A model generated the notes under the pieces. That model was not told the origin of the DNA. It worked only from the letters and a program-made list of their open reading frames with translations, and ran no database searches. A DNA stretch of 64,000 bases. Origin: Actinoplanes palleronii (GTDB lineage: Bacteria; Actinomycetota; Actinomycetes; Mycobacteriales; Micromonosporaceae). Within the stretch, counting starts at the first letter, position 1; each line of letters starts with the position of its first letter. This document shows positions 40,870 to 49,734 of the stretch, piece by piece. The translations under genes were made by a program, and so were the position numbers. The stretch lies in NCBI RefSeq assembly GCF_016862315.1, contig NZ_BOMS01000115.1, forward strand, positions 1-64,000, in the 5' to 3' direction.

Positions 40870-41769
40870 ATGCGACGCGCGATCCTGATACTTCTCGCGG
40901 GCGTGGGGCTGGCTCTCGCGTTACCCACGCCGGTGTCCGCCGCACCCGGTCAGCCCGGGGCGGAGGTCGCGGCGAGGGCTGCGGATCGCGCGCTCATGGA
41001 CGTACCCCAGCAAGCGCCGCAGGCGCCCGCCCACCCGGCGGCGGAACGACCACCGGAACTGCCGCGGGTGCCGCAGGCACCGAAGACCTCGCCGCCGAGC
41101 ATCAACCTCAACATCAACGGTACGAACCCGGACGGCAGCCGCCCGGCCTCCAGCCTGGTGATCGTTCTCGGTCTGACCATGCTCTCGGTGGCGCCGGCGC
41201 TGCTGCTGCTCTGCACGTGTTTCACCAAGGTCTTCATGGTTCTCGGGATCACCCGCAACGCGATGGGCCTGACCACGCTGCCGCCCAACCAGGTGATCGC
41301 CGGGCTGGCGCTGTTCTTGAGCCTTTTCATCATGGGCCCGACCGTCTCCGCGATGAACGACGTGGGCGTGCAGCCCTATCTGAAGGGCGACAAGACGCAG
41401 GCCCAGGCGTTCAACGACGGCATCAAGCCGTTGCGTGAGTTCATGTGGAAGACCACCCGCGAGGACGAGCTGGCCCTGCTGATCAAGGTGTCCGACCAGG
41501 CCAAACCGGCGAATCGGGACGCCGTGCCGCTGACCACGCTGGTGCCCGCGTTCGTGCTCTCCGAGCTGCGGGCCGCGTTCATCATCGGCTTCGTCATCTT
41601 CATCCCGTTCCTGATCATCGACATGGTGGTCTCAGCGTCGCTGATGTCGCTGGGCATGATGATGCTGCCGCCGGTGACCATCGCGCTGCCGTTCAAGCTG
41701 CTGCTGTTCGTGCTGGTCAACGGGTGGGGGCTGATCATCACGGCACTGGTCGGCTCGTACCGGTTATGA
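40870..41769 (+). CDS. fliP: Flagellar export-gate protein FliP (299 aa)
   Basis: Core of the FliPQR export gate in the membrane. A cleavable signal peptide (AILILLAGVGLALALPTPVS, then AAPG) and an unusual Pro/Ala/Glu-rich extracytoplasmic insertion (about 35-75) precede the FliP core. The core has LTMLSVAPALLLLCTCFTKV, then LREFMWKTTREDELALL and the signature PAFVLSELRAAFIIGFVIFI. The stop overlaps the fliR start (ATGA); no fliQ lies between them. Confidence 0.94.
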   Translation: MRRAILILLAGVGLALALPTPVSAAPGQPGAEVAARAADRALMDVPQQAPQAPAHPAAERPPELPRVPQAPKTSPPSINLNINGTNPDGSRPASSLVIVLGLTMLSVAPALLLLCTCFTKVFMVLGITRNAMGLTTLPPNQVIAGLALFLSLFIMGPTVSAMNDVGVQPYLKGDKTQAQAFNDGIKPLREFMWKTTREDELALLIKVSDQAKPANRDAVPLTTLVPAFVLSELRAAFIIGFVIFIPFLIIDMVVSASLMSLGMMMLPPVTIALPFKLLLFVLVNGWGLIITALVGSYRL

Positions 41770-42530
41770 ACTTCGACGTCCCGATCGCCGAGCTGATGGC
41801 GCTCCTGCTGGGCGCGTGCCGGACCGGCGCGTGGATGGCGGTCTGCCCGCCGTTCAACTCGCGGCTGATCCCCGGGCCGGTGAAGGCGCTGCTCTCGGTG
41901 GGGCTGACCCTGCCGATGACGCCGTACCTGCGGGACACCGTCCCGTCGATGGAGACCCCCGCACTGATCTTCAGCGTGATCATGCAGGTGTTCGTCGGTG
42001 TCGGGCTGGGCTTCGTCACGGCGCTGCTGTTCGCCGCCCTGCAGGCCGCCGGTGACCTGCTCGACCTGTTCGGCGGGTTCACCCTGGCGATGGCGTACGA
42101 CCCGCTGGGGATGAGCCAGAACGCGGTCTTCGGCCGGTTCTACAACCTGATCGCGATCACCCTGCTGTTCGCCAGCGACGGGCATCAGCTGATCCTGCGC
42201 GGCTTCCTGCAGAGCTTCAAGACGCTGCCGCTGGACACCACGTTCTCCGTCGAGACGTTCACCAAGCTGCTGGTCAGCGGGATCGGCGAGATGTTCCTGT
42301 CGGCGCTGCAGATCGCCGGGCCGCTGATCTGCGTGCTGTTCCTCGCCGACGTGTCGCTCGGCCTGCTGAACCGGGTGGCGCCCGCGCTGAACGCGTTCCA
42401 GCTCGGCTTCCCGATCAAGATCTTCCTGGTGGTCACCCTCTCCGGGCTGGCCATCGGGATGCTCCCCGGCGCGCTGCACACCCTCGTCGAACGGGCGGTC
42501 AGCGCGGTGGTCCAGCTCAGCGGCGGCTGA
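41766..42530 (+). CDS. fliR: Flagellar export-gate protein FliR (254 aa)
   Basis: Export-gate subunit that plugs the FliP ring. Six hydrophobic segments are spread over the chain. The family landmarks include CRTGAWMAVCPPFNSRLIPG, then DLLDLFGGFTLAMAYDPLG and FQLGFPIKIFLVVTLSGLAI. The length is typical (about 255-265). It starts inside the fliP stop codon, so the usual middle gene fliQ is missing at this place. It is not a FliR-FlhB fusion, as flhB starts separately. Confidence 0.93.
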   Translation: MNFDVPIAELMALLLGACRTGAWMAVCPPFNSRLIPGPVKALLSVGLTLPMTPYLRDTVPSMETPALIFSVIMQVFVGVGLGFVTALLFAALQAAGDLLDLFGGFTLAMAYDPLGMSQNAVFGRFYNLIAITLLFASDGHQLILRGFLQSFKTLPLDTTFSVETFTKLLVSGIGEMFLSALQIAGPLICVLFLADVSLGLLNRVAPALNAFQLGFPIKIFLVVTLSGLAIGMLPGALHTLVERAVSAVVQLSGG

Positions 42531-42567
42531 CCGCCGCCGGGCCGCCCGTTGATGGGAGGAGGTGGAG

Positions 42568-43659
42568 ATGTCCGGCGAAAAAACCGAACAACCGACTCAA
42601 CAGAAGCTCAAGAAGGCCAAACAAGAGGGCCAGATCGGGCGTACGCCGGACCTCGGCGCCTGGTTCGGGATGCTGGCCGCCAGCGTGATGCTGCCGCGCA
42701 CCCTGCGCAAGGCGATGGAGCACGCCGAGGACCTGGTCGGCAAGATCCCGGACATCATCGTCCACCCGGATCCGGCCAAGTGCCTGGGCATCCTCAAGGA
42801 CGGGCTGTTCAGCGCGGGCTGGGCGGTGCTGCCACTGGCGATGACCATGATGGCGGTCGGTGTCGCCGCGGCCGGCGCGCAGGGCGGCATCCGGGTCGCC
42901 ACCAAGCTGTTCGTCCCCAAGTTCAACCGGCTCAACCCGTTCACCGGCCTGAAGCGGATGGTCGGCGGGCAGGCGGTCTGGGAGCTCACCAAATCGCTGT
43001 TCAAGACCCTGGTGCTGGCCGGCGTGCTGTACATGACGATGAAGGACATCGTCCCGAAGCTGATGACCGCCGGTCGGCTGCCGCTCGCCGCGCTGCTGGG
43101 CATCGTCTCCGACGCCGCGCTGGCGCTGATCCGGGCCGCGGCGCTGGCCGGTATCGCGATGGCCGGTGCGGACTACTTCGTGGTGCGCCGGCGTACCCAG
43201 AAGCAACTGCGGATGAGCAAGGAGGAAGTCAAGCAGGAGAACAAGAACGCCGAGGGCGACCCGCTGATCAAGGCGCAGATCCGGGCCCGGCAGATGGCCA
43301 TGTCGCGCAACCGCCAGATGGCCGACGTGCCGACCGCGGACGTGGTGGTGGTCAACCCGGTGCACGTCGCGGTCGCGCTGCGCTACGAGCCGGAGAAGGG
43401 CGCTCCGAAGGTGGTCGCGATGGGCAAGGGCCCGGTGGCCGCCAAGATCCGGCAGCTGGCCAACGACAACCGGGTGCCGATGGTGCAGGACGTGGCGCTG
43501 GCCCGGGCCCTCAACGCGAGCTGCGAGGTGGGCCAGGAGATCCCGGCCGAGTTCTTCGGCGCGGTGGCCAGGGTGCTGGCGTTCGTGATGAGCCTGAAGG
43601 CACGGGGGTCGGCGGCTGGTGTGCACCGCAATCCGAACCCCACCCCAGCAATGACGTAA
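42568..43659 (+). CDS. flhB: Export switch protein FlhB (363 aa)
   Basis: Membrane protein that switches export specificity from hook to filament subunits. There are four TM helices between about 30 and 210. The N-terminus MSGEKTEQPTQQKLKKAKQE is canonical. The cytoplasmic autocleavage loop reads NPVH (263-266) in place of NPTH; the cleaving Asn-Pro pair is kept, Thr is Val. ATG 42568 is preferred over GTG 42562, with GGAGGAGG upstream. The tail is Gly/Ala/Asn/Pro-rich and not needed in other species. Confidence 0.93.
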   Translation: MSGEKTEQPTQQKLKKAKQEGQIGRTPDLGAWFGMLAASVMLPRTLRKAMEHAEDLVGKIPDIIVHPDPAKCLGILKDGLFSAGWAVLPLAMTMMAVGVAAAGAQGGIRVATKLFVPKFNRLNPFTGLKRMVGGQAVWELTKSLFKTLVLAGVLYMTMKDIVPKLMTAGRLPLAALLGIVSDAALALIRAAALAGIAMAGADYFVVRRRTQKQLRMSKEEVKQENKNAEGDPLIKAQIRARQMAMSRNRQMADVPTADVVVVNPVHVAVALRYEPEKGAPKVVAMGKGPVAAKIRQLANDNRVPMVQDVALARALNASCEVGQEIPAEFFGAVARVLAFVMSLKARGSAAGVHRNPNPTPAMT

Positions 43660-43828
43660 CCGGAATTCGGGAGATTTCCTCACATCGGGGGCGGTTACCG
43701 GGGAGGATCGGGGCGTGGCGGTGCCACAAGGGTCTCAGTGATGGCGACGGAACGCCGAACAGAACGACGCCAGGACGGCGACGACTGGGCCCGGATGGCC
43801 ATCGGACTGCCCATGCCTGGAAGGTGTC

Positions 43829-45871
43829 GTGAAGAAGCCGAGCATCAGCAGACTCGCCGTCCCCATCGGGGTCATCGGCATCATCATCATGATGGTCGTC
43901 CCCCTGCCGACCTTCCTGCTGGACCTGCTGATCGCTTTCAACATCACGGTGGCCCTGCTGGTGCTGCTGACCAGCATGTTCGTCGAGAAGCCCCTGGACT
44001 TCGCGGTGTTCCCGGCGCTGCTGCTGGTGATGACGCTGTTCCGGCTGGCCCTGAACATCAGCGCCACCCGGCTGGTGCTGCGCGACGGCGACGCCGGCAA
44101 GGTGATCCACGCGTTCGGCAGCTTCGTGGTCGGTGGCAACCTGGTCATCGGCCTGGTGATCTTCTCGATCCTGGTGATCGTGCAGATGATCGTGGTGACC
44201 AAGGGCGCCGAGCGGGTCGCCGAGGTCGGCGCCCGGTTCACCCTCGACGCGATGCCCGGCAAGCAGATGGCGATCGACGCCGACCTGAACGCCGGCCTGA
44301 TCGACGAGTCCGCCGCGAAGAAGCGCCGGGCCGAGGTGGCCGCCGAGGCCGAGTTCTACGGCGCGATGGACGGTGGCTCCAAGTTCGTCAAGGGCGACGC
44401 CGTCGCGGCCATCATCATCACCCTGATCAACCTGATCGGCGGGTTCGCGGTCGGGATCCTGCAACACGGCCTGTCGCCGACCGACTCGATGAACCAGTTC
44501 AGCATGCTGAGCATCGGCGACGGGCTGGTCTCCCAGGTGCCCGCGCTGCTGCTCTCGGTGGCCACCGGCCTGATCGTGACCCGGTCGGCGACCTCCGGGG
44601 ACATGGGTCAGAGCGTCACCGCCCAGCTCGGCCAGAACAAGCTGGCGCTGCGCATCGGCGGCGCCGCGGCCCTCGCCCTCTGCGTGATACCGGGGCTGCC
44701 GAAGATCCCGTTCCTGGTGGTCGGGGTGGCGGTGCTGGTGATCGCGCAACGGGTCAAGGAGACCGTGCCGGACGAGGACGTGCCGGCCGTCGAGGCGGTC
44801 GAGATGCCCGCCGCGGACTCGCCCGAGCAACTGCTCGGCGAGATGCGGATCGACCCGCTGGAGCTGGCCCTGGCACCGGACCTGGTCGACCTGGTCGACG
44901 TGAACAGCGGCGACCTGCTCGACCGGGTGCGCGCGCTGCGGCGCAAGATGGCCCTCGAACTCGGGGTGATCATGCCGCCGGTGCGTACCCGGGACGACCT
45001 GGACCTGCCGCTGTCGTCGTACGCGATCCGGATCTCCGGCGTCGACGCCGGCACCGGACAGGCGCCACCCGGAACCGTGCTGGCGATCGGTGAGGGGCTG
45101 CAGGCGCTGCCCGGCCGGGCCGGTGTCGAACCGGTGTTCGGCCTGGCCGGCAAGTGGGTGCCGGCCGAGCTGCACTACCAGGCCGAGCTCTCCGGAGCGA
45201 CGGTCGTCGACCGGGCGTCGGTGATCATCACGCACCTCGCCGAGGTGGTCCGGAACAACGCCAGCCGGCTGCTCGGCCGGGAGGACGTGCGCGCACTGTC
45301 CGAAATGGTCAAGCGCACCCACCCGGTGGTGGTCGAGGAGCTGACCCCGGGGCTGCTCAGCCTCGGCCAGATCCAGAAGGTGCTGCAGGCGATGCTCGAC
45401 GAGGGCGTGCCGATCCGCGACCTGGTCCGGATCTTCGAGTCGCTGTCGCTGCGGGCCAAACTCTCCCAGGATCACGACGGCCTGATCGAGGCCGCGCGCA
45501 ACGCACTGGGTCCGGCCATCGCCGCCCAGTACGCGACCGCCGGCCGGCTGACCGTGATCACGCTTGACCCGATGCTCGAGCAGAGTCTGCTCGAGTCTCT
45601 CCGGCCCAGTGAGACCGGCGCCTTCATGGCGATCGACGGCATGCGTGCCGAGGCGATCGTCAGCGAGGCCAGCCGGCTCGCCGAGGCCGCCGAGCAACAG
45701 GGCCTCAACCCGGTCCTGGCGTGCTCGCCACAACTGCGGTTGCCGCTGATGCGACTGCTGCGTGCCGGCTCCCGCCGGGTGCAGGTGCTGTCGTACAGCG
45801 AGATCTCTGGTTCCACCGCACAGATCGAGACGATAGGGGTGGTGAACGGTGCCTACGCGGGTGCTGCTTGA
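43829..45871 (+). CDS. flhA: Flagellar export protein FlhA (680 aa)
   Basis: Largest export-apparatus component; its nonameric cytoplasmic ring docks chaperone-substrate complexes. Eight hydrophobic segments occupy about 12-315. The FHIPEP region between them is well conserved (FRLALNISATRLVLRDG, then GNLVIGLVIFSILV and TLDAMPGKQMAIDADLNAG). The cytoplasmic domain is about 330-680. The GTG start follows GGAAGG. The last 23 bases overlap the FlhF-like gene in another frame, hence tight coupling. Confidence 0.95.
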   Translation: MKKPSISRLAVPIGVIGIIIMMVVPLPTFLLDLLIAFNITVALLVLLTSMFVEKPLDFAVFPALLLVMTLFRLALNISATRLVLRDGDAGKVIHAFGSFVVGGNLVIGLVIFSILVIVQMIVVTKGAERVAEVGARFTLDAMPGKQMAIDADLNAGLIDESAAKKRRAEVAAEAEFYGAMDGGSKFVKGDAVAAIIITLINLIGGFAVGILQHGLSPTDSMNQFSMLSIGDGLVSQVPALLLSVATGLIVTRSATSGDMGQSVTAQLGQNKLALRIGGAAALALCVIPGLPKIPFLVVGVAVLVIAQRVKETVPDEDVPAVEAVEMPAADSPEQLLGEMRIDPLELALAPDLVDLVDVNSGDLLDRVRALRRKMALELGVIMPPVRTRDDLDLPLSSYAIRISGVDAGTGQAPPGTVLAIGEGLQALPGRAGVEPVFGLAGKWVPAELHYQAELSGATVVDRASVIITHLAEVVRNNASRLLGREDVRALSEMVKRTHPVVVEELTPGLLSLGQIQKVLQAMLDEGVPIRDLVRIFESLSLRAKLSQDHDGLIEAARNALGPAIAAQYATAGRLTVITLDPMLEQSLLESLRPSETGAFMAIDGMRAEAIVSEASRLAEAAEQQGLNPVLACSPQLRLPLMRLLRAGSRRVQVLSYSEISGSTAQIETIGVVNGAYAGAA

Positions 45872-47465
45872 GGGACCGGCCATCGAGCCGTTACTGGCTC
45901 AGGTACGTGACGAGTACGGCTCGCGCGTCCGGATCATCTCCGCCGACAAGGTACGAAGCGGTGGTCTCGGAGGCTTCTTCGCGAAGCAGCACTACGAGCT
46001 CTCCGTCGAGGTACCGGACGCACAAGAGGACAGTGAGGACATGGCGCAACAGACAGTCGCCGGTAGCGGCGCGAACCCGTTGGAGCGGCTGCTCGAACAG
46101 GCCGAGTCCCGGGACCGGTTCACCGGCGAGCCGGCGCCGGCCCGGCCGTCGGCACCACGACTGGGCCCCGGGCCCGGGCTGAGCCCCGGCAACGGACTCG
46201 GCGATCGGCTGGCTCGACCGGAAGCTCTCACCAAGCAGGACAGCAGGGAGGCGGGGATGGGGGACACCGGTACCGCGTTTGCGGAACTGATGGCCGGACT
46301 CGACGTGGCGAGCCACCTCGGCGAGACACAGCGACCCGGTCACCGGGTCCGCCAGCCGGCCGACGCGGCGGTGCGCGCGTTCACGCCGGCCACCGCGAAC
46401 GAGCCACCGGTCAACGTCGGCGGGCGGCCCAGCCTGCCGGCCGCGCTGCCCGGCCGGCCCGGCGGACGACCGGCACCACCGCCCTCGGCGCCGGTCTCCC
46501 CGGCCGGTGCGGCGACGGTGTCACCGGCGCGCCGTGCCGTGCCGCAGACCACCGCCGCGGCGCCGATCCGGACCACCGAGCCGACCGCGGCGCCGCCCCG
46601 GGCCGCGTTCCAGACTCCCGGGCCGACCGCGCCGCTCCGGTCCGCCGCCGAGGTGTACGGCCTGCCCGGCGACGACCCGATCCCGGTCTCCCCGGCGCCG
46701 GTGGCCGCCGCGGCACCGGCACCGCCGATCACGCCGAAGACGGCGCCCCGGCGGACCAGCAGCGACCTCGACGCCGTGCAGACCAACCTGATCACGGTCG
46801 GGATGCCCGAGGAGATGGCTCGCCAGATCACCGGCGGCGACACCTACGCCGGTGTGCTCGGGGTGCTCGCGTCCCGTCCGGCCGCGCCGGGCATCCCGGA
46901 CGGCCCCGGCGAGATCCTGGTGCTCGCCGGTGAGGTGCACACGGCGGTGCCGATCGCCAAGCAGCTGCTCGAGCAGATCCACGTGGACCACACCCACCTG
47001 CTGCTGGCGGCGCCGTCCACGGCCGGCACCGGGCTGCACTCGTCACGGCTGATCTCCAGCCGGGACGTGGCCGAGTCACGCTCCGACAAGCTGCAGTCGG
47101 CCGACCACGCGTGGGTCGTGGTGATCGACGCGCCGGTCGGCGGCACCGACGAGTTCTGGGTCAACGAGATGTGTGACGCGCTCGGCGCCACCGCGCTCTG
47201 GGCCGTCGTCGACGCCACCCGCAAGACCGCCGACACCGCTCGCCACCTGCGCAATCTCGGTGAGGTGGAGGCACTCGTGGTGCACAGCGTGGAGCTGACC
47301 TCGGACCCGGCGTCGGTGCTCGGCCTGGACGTGCCGATCTTCTCGCTGGACGGCAAGCCGGCCACTCCGCACGCCTGGGCCGCGATGCTGTGCGCCCGGA
47401 TCGCCGCTGAGGTGATGCCGGTGGCCGCGATGGCCCGGCGGGGTACCCGCACGCCCCGCCGATGA
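45849..47465 (+). CDS. FlhF-like protein with degenerate GTPase domain (538 aa)
   Basis: Occupies the flhF position after flhA. The N-terminal B-domain resembles FlhF (PAIEPLLAQVRDEYGSRVRI, then GLGGFFAKQHYELSVEV). Residues about 90-310 are Pro/Ala-rich disorder. The C-terminal NG-like domain keeps the order of FlhF strands, but the P-loop is lost: GPTGVGKT of FlhF corresponds to GEVHTAVP at 361-368. The DTAGR switch is DAPVGG, and TKLD is replaced by VHSVEL. GTP binding is therefore not expected. It may act as a structural landmark for flagellar placement. Orthology to FlhF is inferred from position and both ends. Confidence 0.75.
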   Translation: MPTRVLLEGPAIEPLLAQVRDEYGSRVRIISADKVRSGGLGGFFAKQHYELSVEVPDAQEDSEDMAQQTVAGSGANPLERLLEQAESRDRFTGEPAPARPSAPRLGPGPGLSPGNGLGDRLARPEALTKQDSREAGMGDTGTAFAELMAGLDVASHLGETQRPGHRVRQPADAAVRAFTPATANEPPVNVGGRPSLPAALPGRPGGRPAPPPSAPVSPAGAATVSPARRAVPQTTAAAPIRTTEPTAAPPRAAFQTPGPTAPLRSAAEVYGLPGDDPIPVSPAPVAAAAPAPPITPKTAPRRTSSDLDAVQTNLITVGMPEEMARQITGGDTYAGVLGVLASRPAAPGIPDGPGEILVLAGEVHTAVPIAKQLLEQIHVDHTHLLLAAPSTAGTGLHSSRLISSRDVAESRSDKLQSADHAWVVVIDAPVGGTDEFWVNEMCDALGATALWAVVDATRKTADTARHLRNLGEVEALVVHSVELTSDPASVLGLDVPIFSLDGKPATPHAWAAMLCARIAAEVMPVAAMARRGTRTPRR

Positions 47466-47692
47466 TCCGACCGTCGGTCCTGGGATTCGCTCTGCTGCTC
47501 AGCCTGCCGGCCTGGTATCGGCTGCTGTTCGACCAGATCGAGTTCACCCAGGTGTTGATCCGGTTCCTGATCGCGGTGCCGATCGCGGCGGTCCTGATCG
47601 CCGCGTTCCGCTTCGTCACCTCGGGGTACGGCATCACCGAGGAGACACCGGCGACCGCGGCCCAGCAGATGGGTACCGAACGTTCGGCGTGA
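47462..47692 (+). CDS. Two-helix membrane protein of the flagellar operon (76 aa)
   Basis: Not recognised. Two hydrophobic segments (VLGFALLLSLPAWYRLLF, about 6-23, and VLIRFLIAVPIAAVLIAAFR, about 31-50) are joined by a short FDQIEFTQ turn, with a polar Thr/Ala tail. It overlaps the FlhF-like gene by four bases and is last in the fliM operon. Its size and two helices recall FliQ, but FliQ's conserved QAxTQINE-type turn and C-terminal pattern are not visible, so I do not call it FliQ. Confidence 0.7.
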   Translation: MIRPSVLGFALLLSLPAWYRLLFDQIEFTQVLIRFLIAVPIAAVLIAAFRFVTSGYGITEETPATAAQQMGTERSA

Positions 47693-47740
47693 CACCCCCG
47701 CACTGGTGCCTTGGGGAAGAGCTATCAGTGCATCTCACAG

Positions 47741-47771
47741 CGGCGCCGGCCCTCATCGAGGACCGGCGCCG
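47741..47771. terminator. Bidirectional terminator between the two large flagellar operons
   Basis: CGGCGCCGGCCCTC (47741-47754) pairs with GAGGACCGGCGCCG (47758-47771) with one mismatch and an ATC loop, followed by TTGTCG. It separates the convergent fliM and flgB operons. Confidence 0.8.
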
Positions 47772-47789
47772 TTGTCGTGCTCGACCAGG

Positions 47790-49682
47790 CTAGGCCTGGA
47801 TGTCGATCCGGCCCGGTGCGGCGACCCGGCGGGTGGTCACCGGGGCCGGCTCGACCGGGAGGTCGGCATTCCCGCCGGTCCCGCCGCCGCGCCGGCCGAA
47901 GCCGCCGGACGCCTCGAACTGCTGCCGCGCCTGGTCCTGCGGACTGCCCTGGCGCAGGTCGAGCGTGCAGTTGCCGAACCCGGAGTCCTGCAGCTCCTGG
48001 CGCAGATCGTCGAGGGCCGAGCGGATCGCCTCGGTGCCGGCCTCGGTGCCACCGGTGAGCTGCACGGTGATGTCGCCGTTGCGGATCTCCGCGACCACCT
48101 GGACCGGCCCGAGGTCGACCGGGTGCAGGTTCACGGTGAGCCGGTGCACCCCGTCGGCGTCCAGCCGCAGCGGCGCGATCCGCATCGCGATCTGCTCGGC
48201 CGGGGGCGCGACCGGGATCGGTGTCGAGTTCTCGGCCGGCGCCGTCGGTGCGACCGGTGCGGCCGGCGCGGTGGCCTGCGGGCCGGTCACTCCGGGCAGG
48301 GCGGCGCCGGGCGGAAGGCCGGTCTCGGCGGGTGGTGCCGCCGGGACCGCGGTGGTCGCGGCGGGCGGTGCGGTCGCGGTCGCCGGTGCGGTTTCCGGTG
48401 TACGGGACTCCGCCCCCGGCTGCCCGTTCCCGCCCGGCGAACCGTCACCGGTGTCCGGCCTCGCGTCCGGAGCGGCCTCGCCGGGCGCCGGCGCCGCGAC
48501 GGCCTCGGCGGGCGTGCCGGGAGTGGCCTCGGTGCCCGGCGCCGTGGCCGGTCCGGTGCCGGCCTCCTCGGCTCCGGCCTTGGCGGTGGCGGTCGCTGCG
48601 GCGAGCCAGGCCGGGCGGGCCGGGGTGGCGCCGGCCGCGGCGACAGTGGCGCCGGGCGGAGCGGCGGTTGCCCCGGACAGCGCAGTGGCGCCGGGCAGAG
48701 CGGTGGTCCCGGGCGGAGCGGTTGCCCCGGGCTGGGCGGTGGCGCCGGGCGGAGCGGCTGCCCCGGGCAGGGCGGTGGCGCCGGGCAGGGCGGTGGCGCC
48801 GGGCTGGACACCCGGCGTGGCGGTGCCGGTCGGGGGTGCGGGCGGCGCGGCACCCGCGACCGCGGCGGCCACCGTCGCTCCGGTCGGCACCGGGCCGGTG
48901 ACCGGGGTGAGCCCAGTCGCGGGCTGACCGGTGCCAGGCTGTGCGGTTTCGGTCGGAGTGGCCGTGACGACACCGGGCTGACCGGCGGCGGCGGTGGCCG
49001 TCGGGGCCGTCGGGGCCGTCGGCACGGCCGGCTCCGGTGTGGACGCCGCCACCTCCGTGGGGACGACCGCCGGGTCGGCGGGCTTGGCCTGGCCGGCGTC
49101 CGCCACGGCCTTCGTGCCGGGCTCCGGGGCGGCCGCGACCTTGGCCTTCGCGCGCGGCGCGGGCCGGTCGGTGTTCTCGGCGCGTCCGGTGTCGTCGGGA
49201 CGCTCGCCGGCCCGGTCGGCCCGGTCGGCCCGGTCGGCCGCCGCCCGGTCGGCAGCGGCGGCCCGGCGGGTGGCGGCCCGGTTGGTGGCGACCTTGGCGG
49301 CGGCGCGGTCCGCGGCGGCCCGCTCGGCGGTGACCCGGCCGGCCTCGTCCCGGCTCGCGGCGCGCTGGTCGGCGGCGCGCTGGGCGGCCCGGTCGGACGA
49401 GGCCCGATCGGAGGCCGCACGCTCCGAGGCCGAGCGTTCGGCGGTGCCGCGCTCGGACGCGCCACGTTCGGCGGCCGCCCGGTCGGCGTCGGCCCGGTCG
49501 GCGGCACGGCTGCCGGCCGCCCGATCGGTGGCCGCGCGGTTCGTGGCCGGGTCGGCGGTGGACTGGCCCAGCTCGGCGGAGAGCGCCGACCCGAAGTCCG
49601 CGCCGTCGTCACGCCGCGCACCCCGCCGGCGGGTGGTCTCGACAGCGGGCCGGTGCTCCGGGCCCGTCACGGAACTCGACAT
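47790..49682 (-). CDS. fliK: Hook-length control protein FliK (630 aa)
   Basis: Exported molecular ruler that triggers the export switch. The Flg_hook C-domain is at about 490-580 (VHRLTVNLHPVDLGPVQVV, then ITVQLTGGTEAGTEAIRSAL), ending with DLRQGSPQDQAR. The remainder is low complexity. Residues about 45-135 are Ala/Arg/Asp repeats (DRAA, ERAA types), and about 285-350 repeats PGATA-like units (PGATALPGATALPGAA, PGATAQPGATAPPGTT). ATG 49682 (SSSVTGPEH) with GAGGAG upstream is chosen; the frame is open further but Arg-rich there. It is last gene of the operon. Confidence 0.88.
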   Translation of the reverse strand: MSSSVTGPEHRPAVETTRRRGARRDDGADFGSALSAELGQSTADPATNRAATDRAAGSRAADRADADRAAAERGASERGTAERSASERAASDRASSDRAAQRAADQRAASRDEAGRVTAERAAADRAAAKVATNRAATRRAAAADRAAADRADRADRAGERPDDTGRAENTDRPAPRAKAKVAAAPEPGTKAVADAGQAKPADPAVVPTEVAASTPEPAVPTAPTAPTATAAAGQPGVVTATPTETAQPGTGQPATGLTPVTGPVPTGATVAAAVAGAAPPAPPTGTATPGVQPGATALPGATALPGAAAPPGATAQPGATAPPGTTALPGATALSGATAAPPGATVAAAGATPARPAWLAAATATAKAGAEEAGTGPATAPGTEATPGTPAEAVAAPAPGEAAPDARPDTGDGSPGGNGQPGAESRTPETAPATATAPPAATTAVPAAPPAETGLPPGAALPGVTGPQATAPAAPVAPTAPAENSTPIPVAPPAEQIAMRIAPLRLDADGVHRLTVNLHPVDLGPVQVVAEIRNGDITVQLTGGTEAGTEAIRSALDDLRQELQDSGFGNCTLDLRQGSPQDQARQQFEASGGFGRRGGGTGGNADLPVEPAPVTTRRVAAPGRIDIQA

Positions 49683-49734
49683 GATGATGCCGCTCCTCAC
49701 TGATCCGGTGGTGCGGTGGTCTTTCTCCAGGGAC

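Noticed and set aside
47462..47692. Calling the 76-aa two-helix protein FliQ
   Set aside because: Size and helix number fit, but the conserved turn and C-terminal pattern of FliQ are not visible.
47706..49703. Gly/Arg-rich 665-codon plus frame resembling a PE-PGRS-like protein
   Set aside because: It is the mirror of the repeat-rich fliK gene, whose C-terminal Flg_hook domain and operon position show the true strand.
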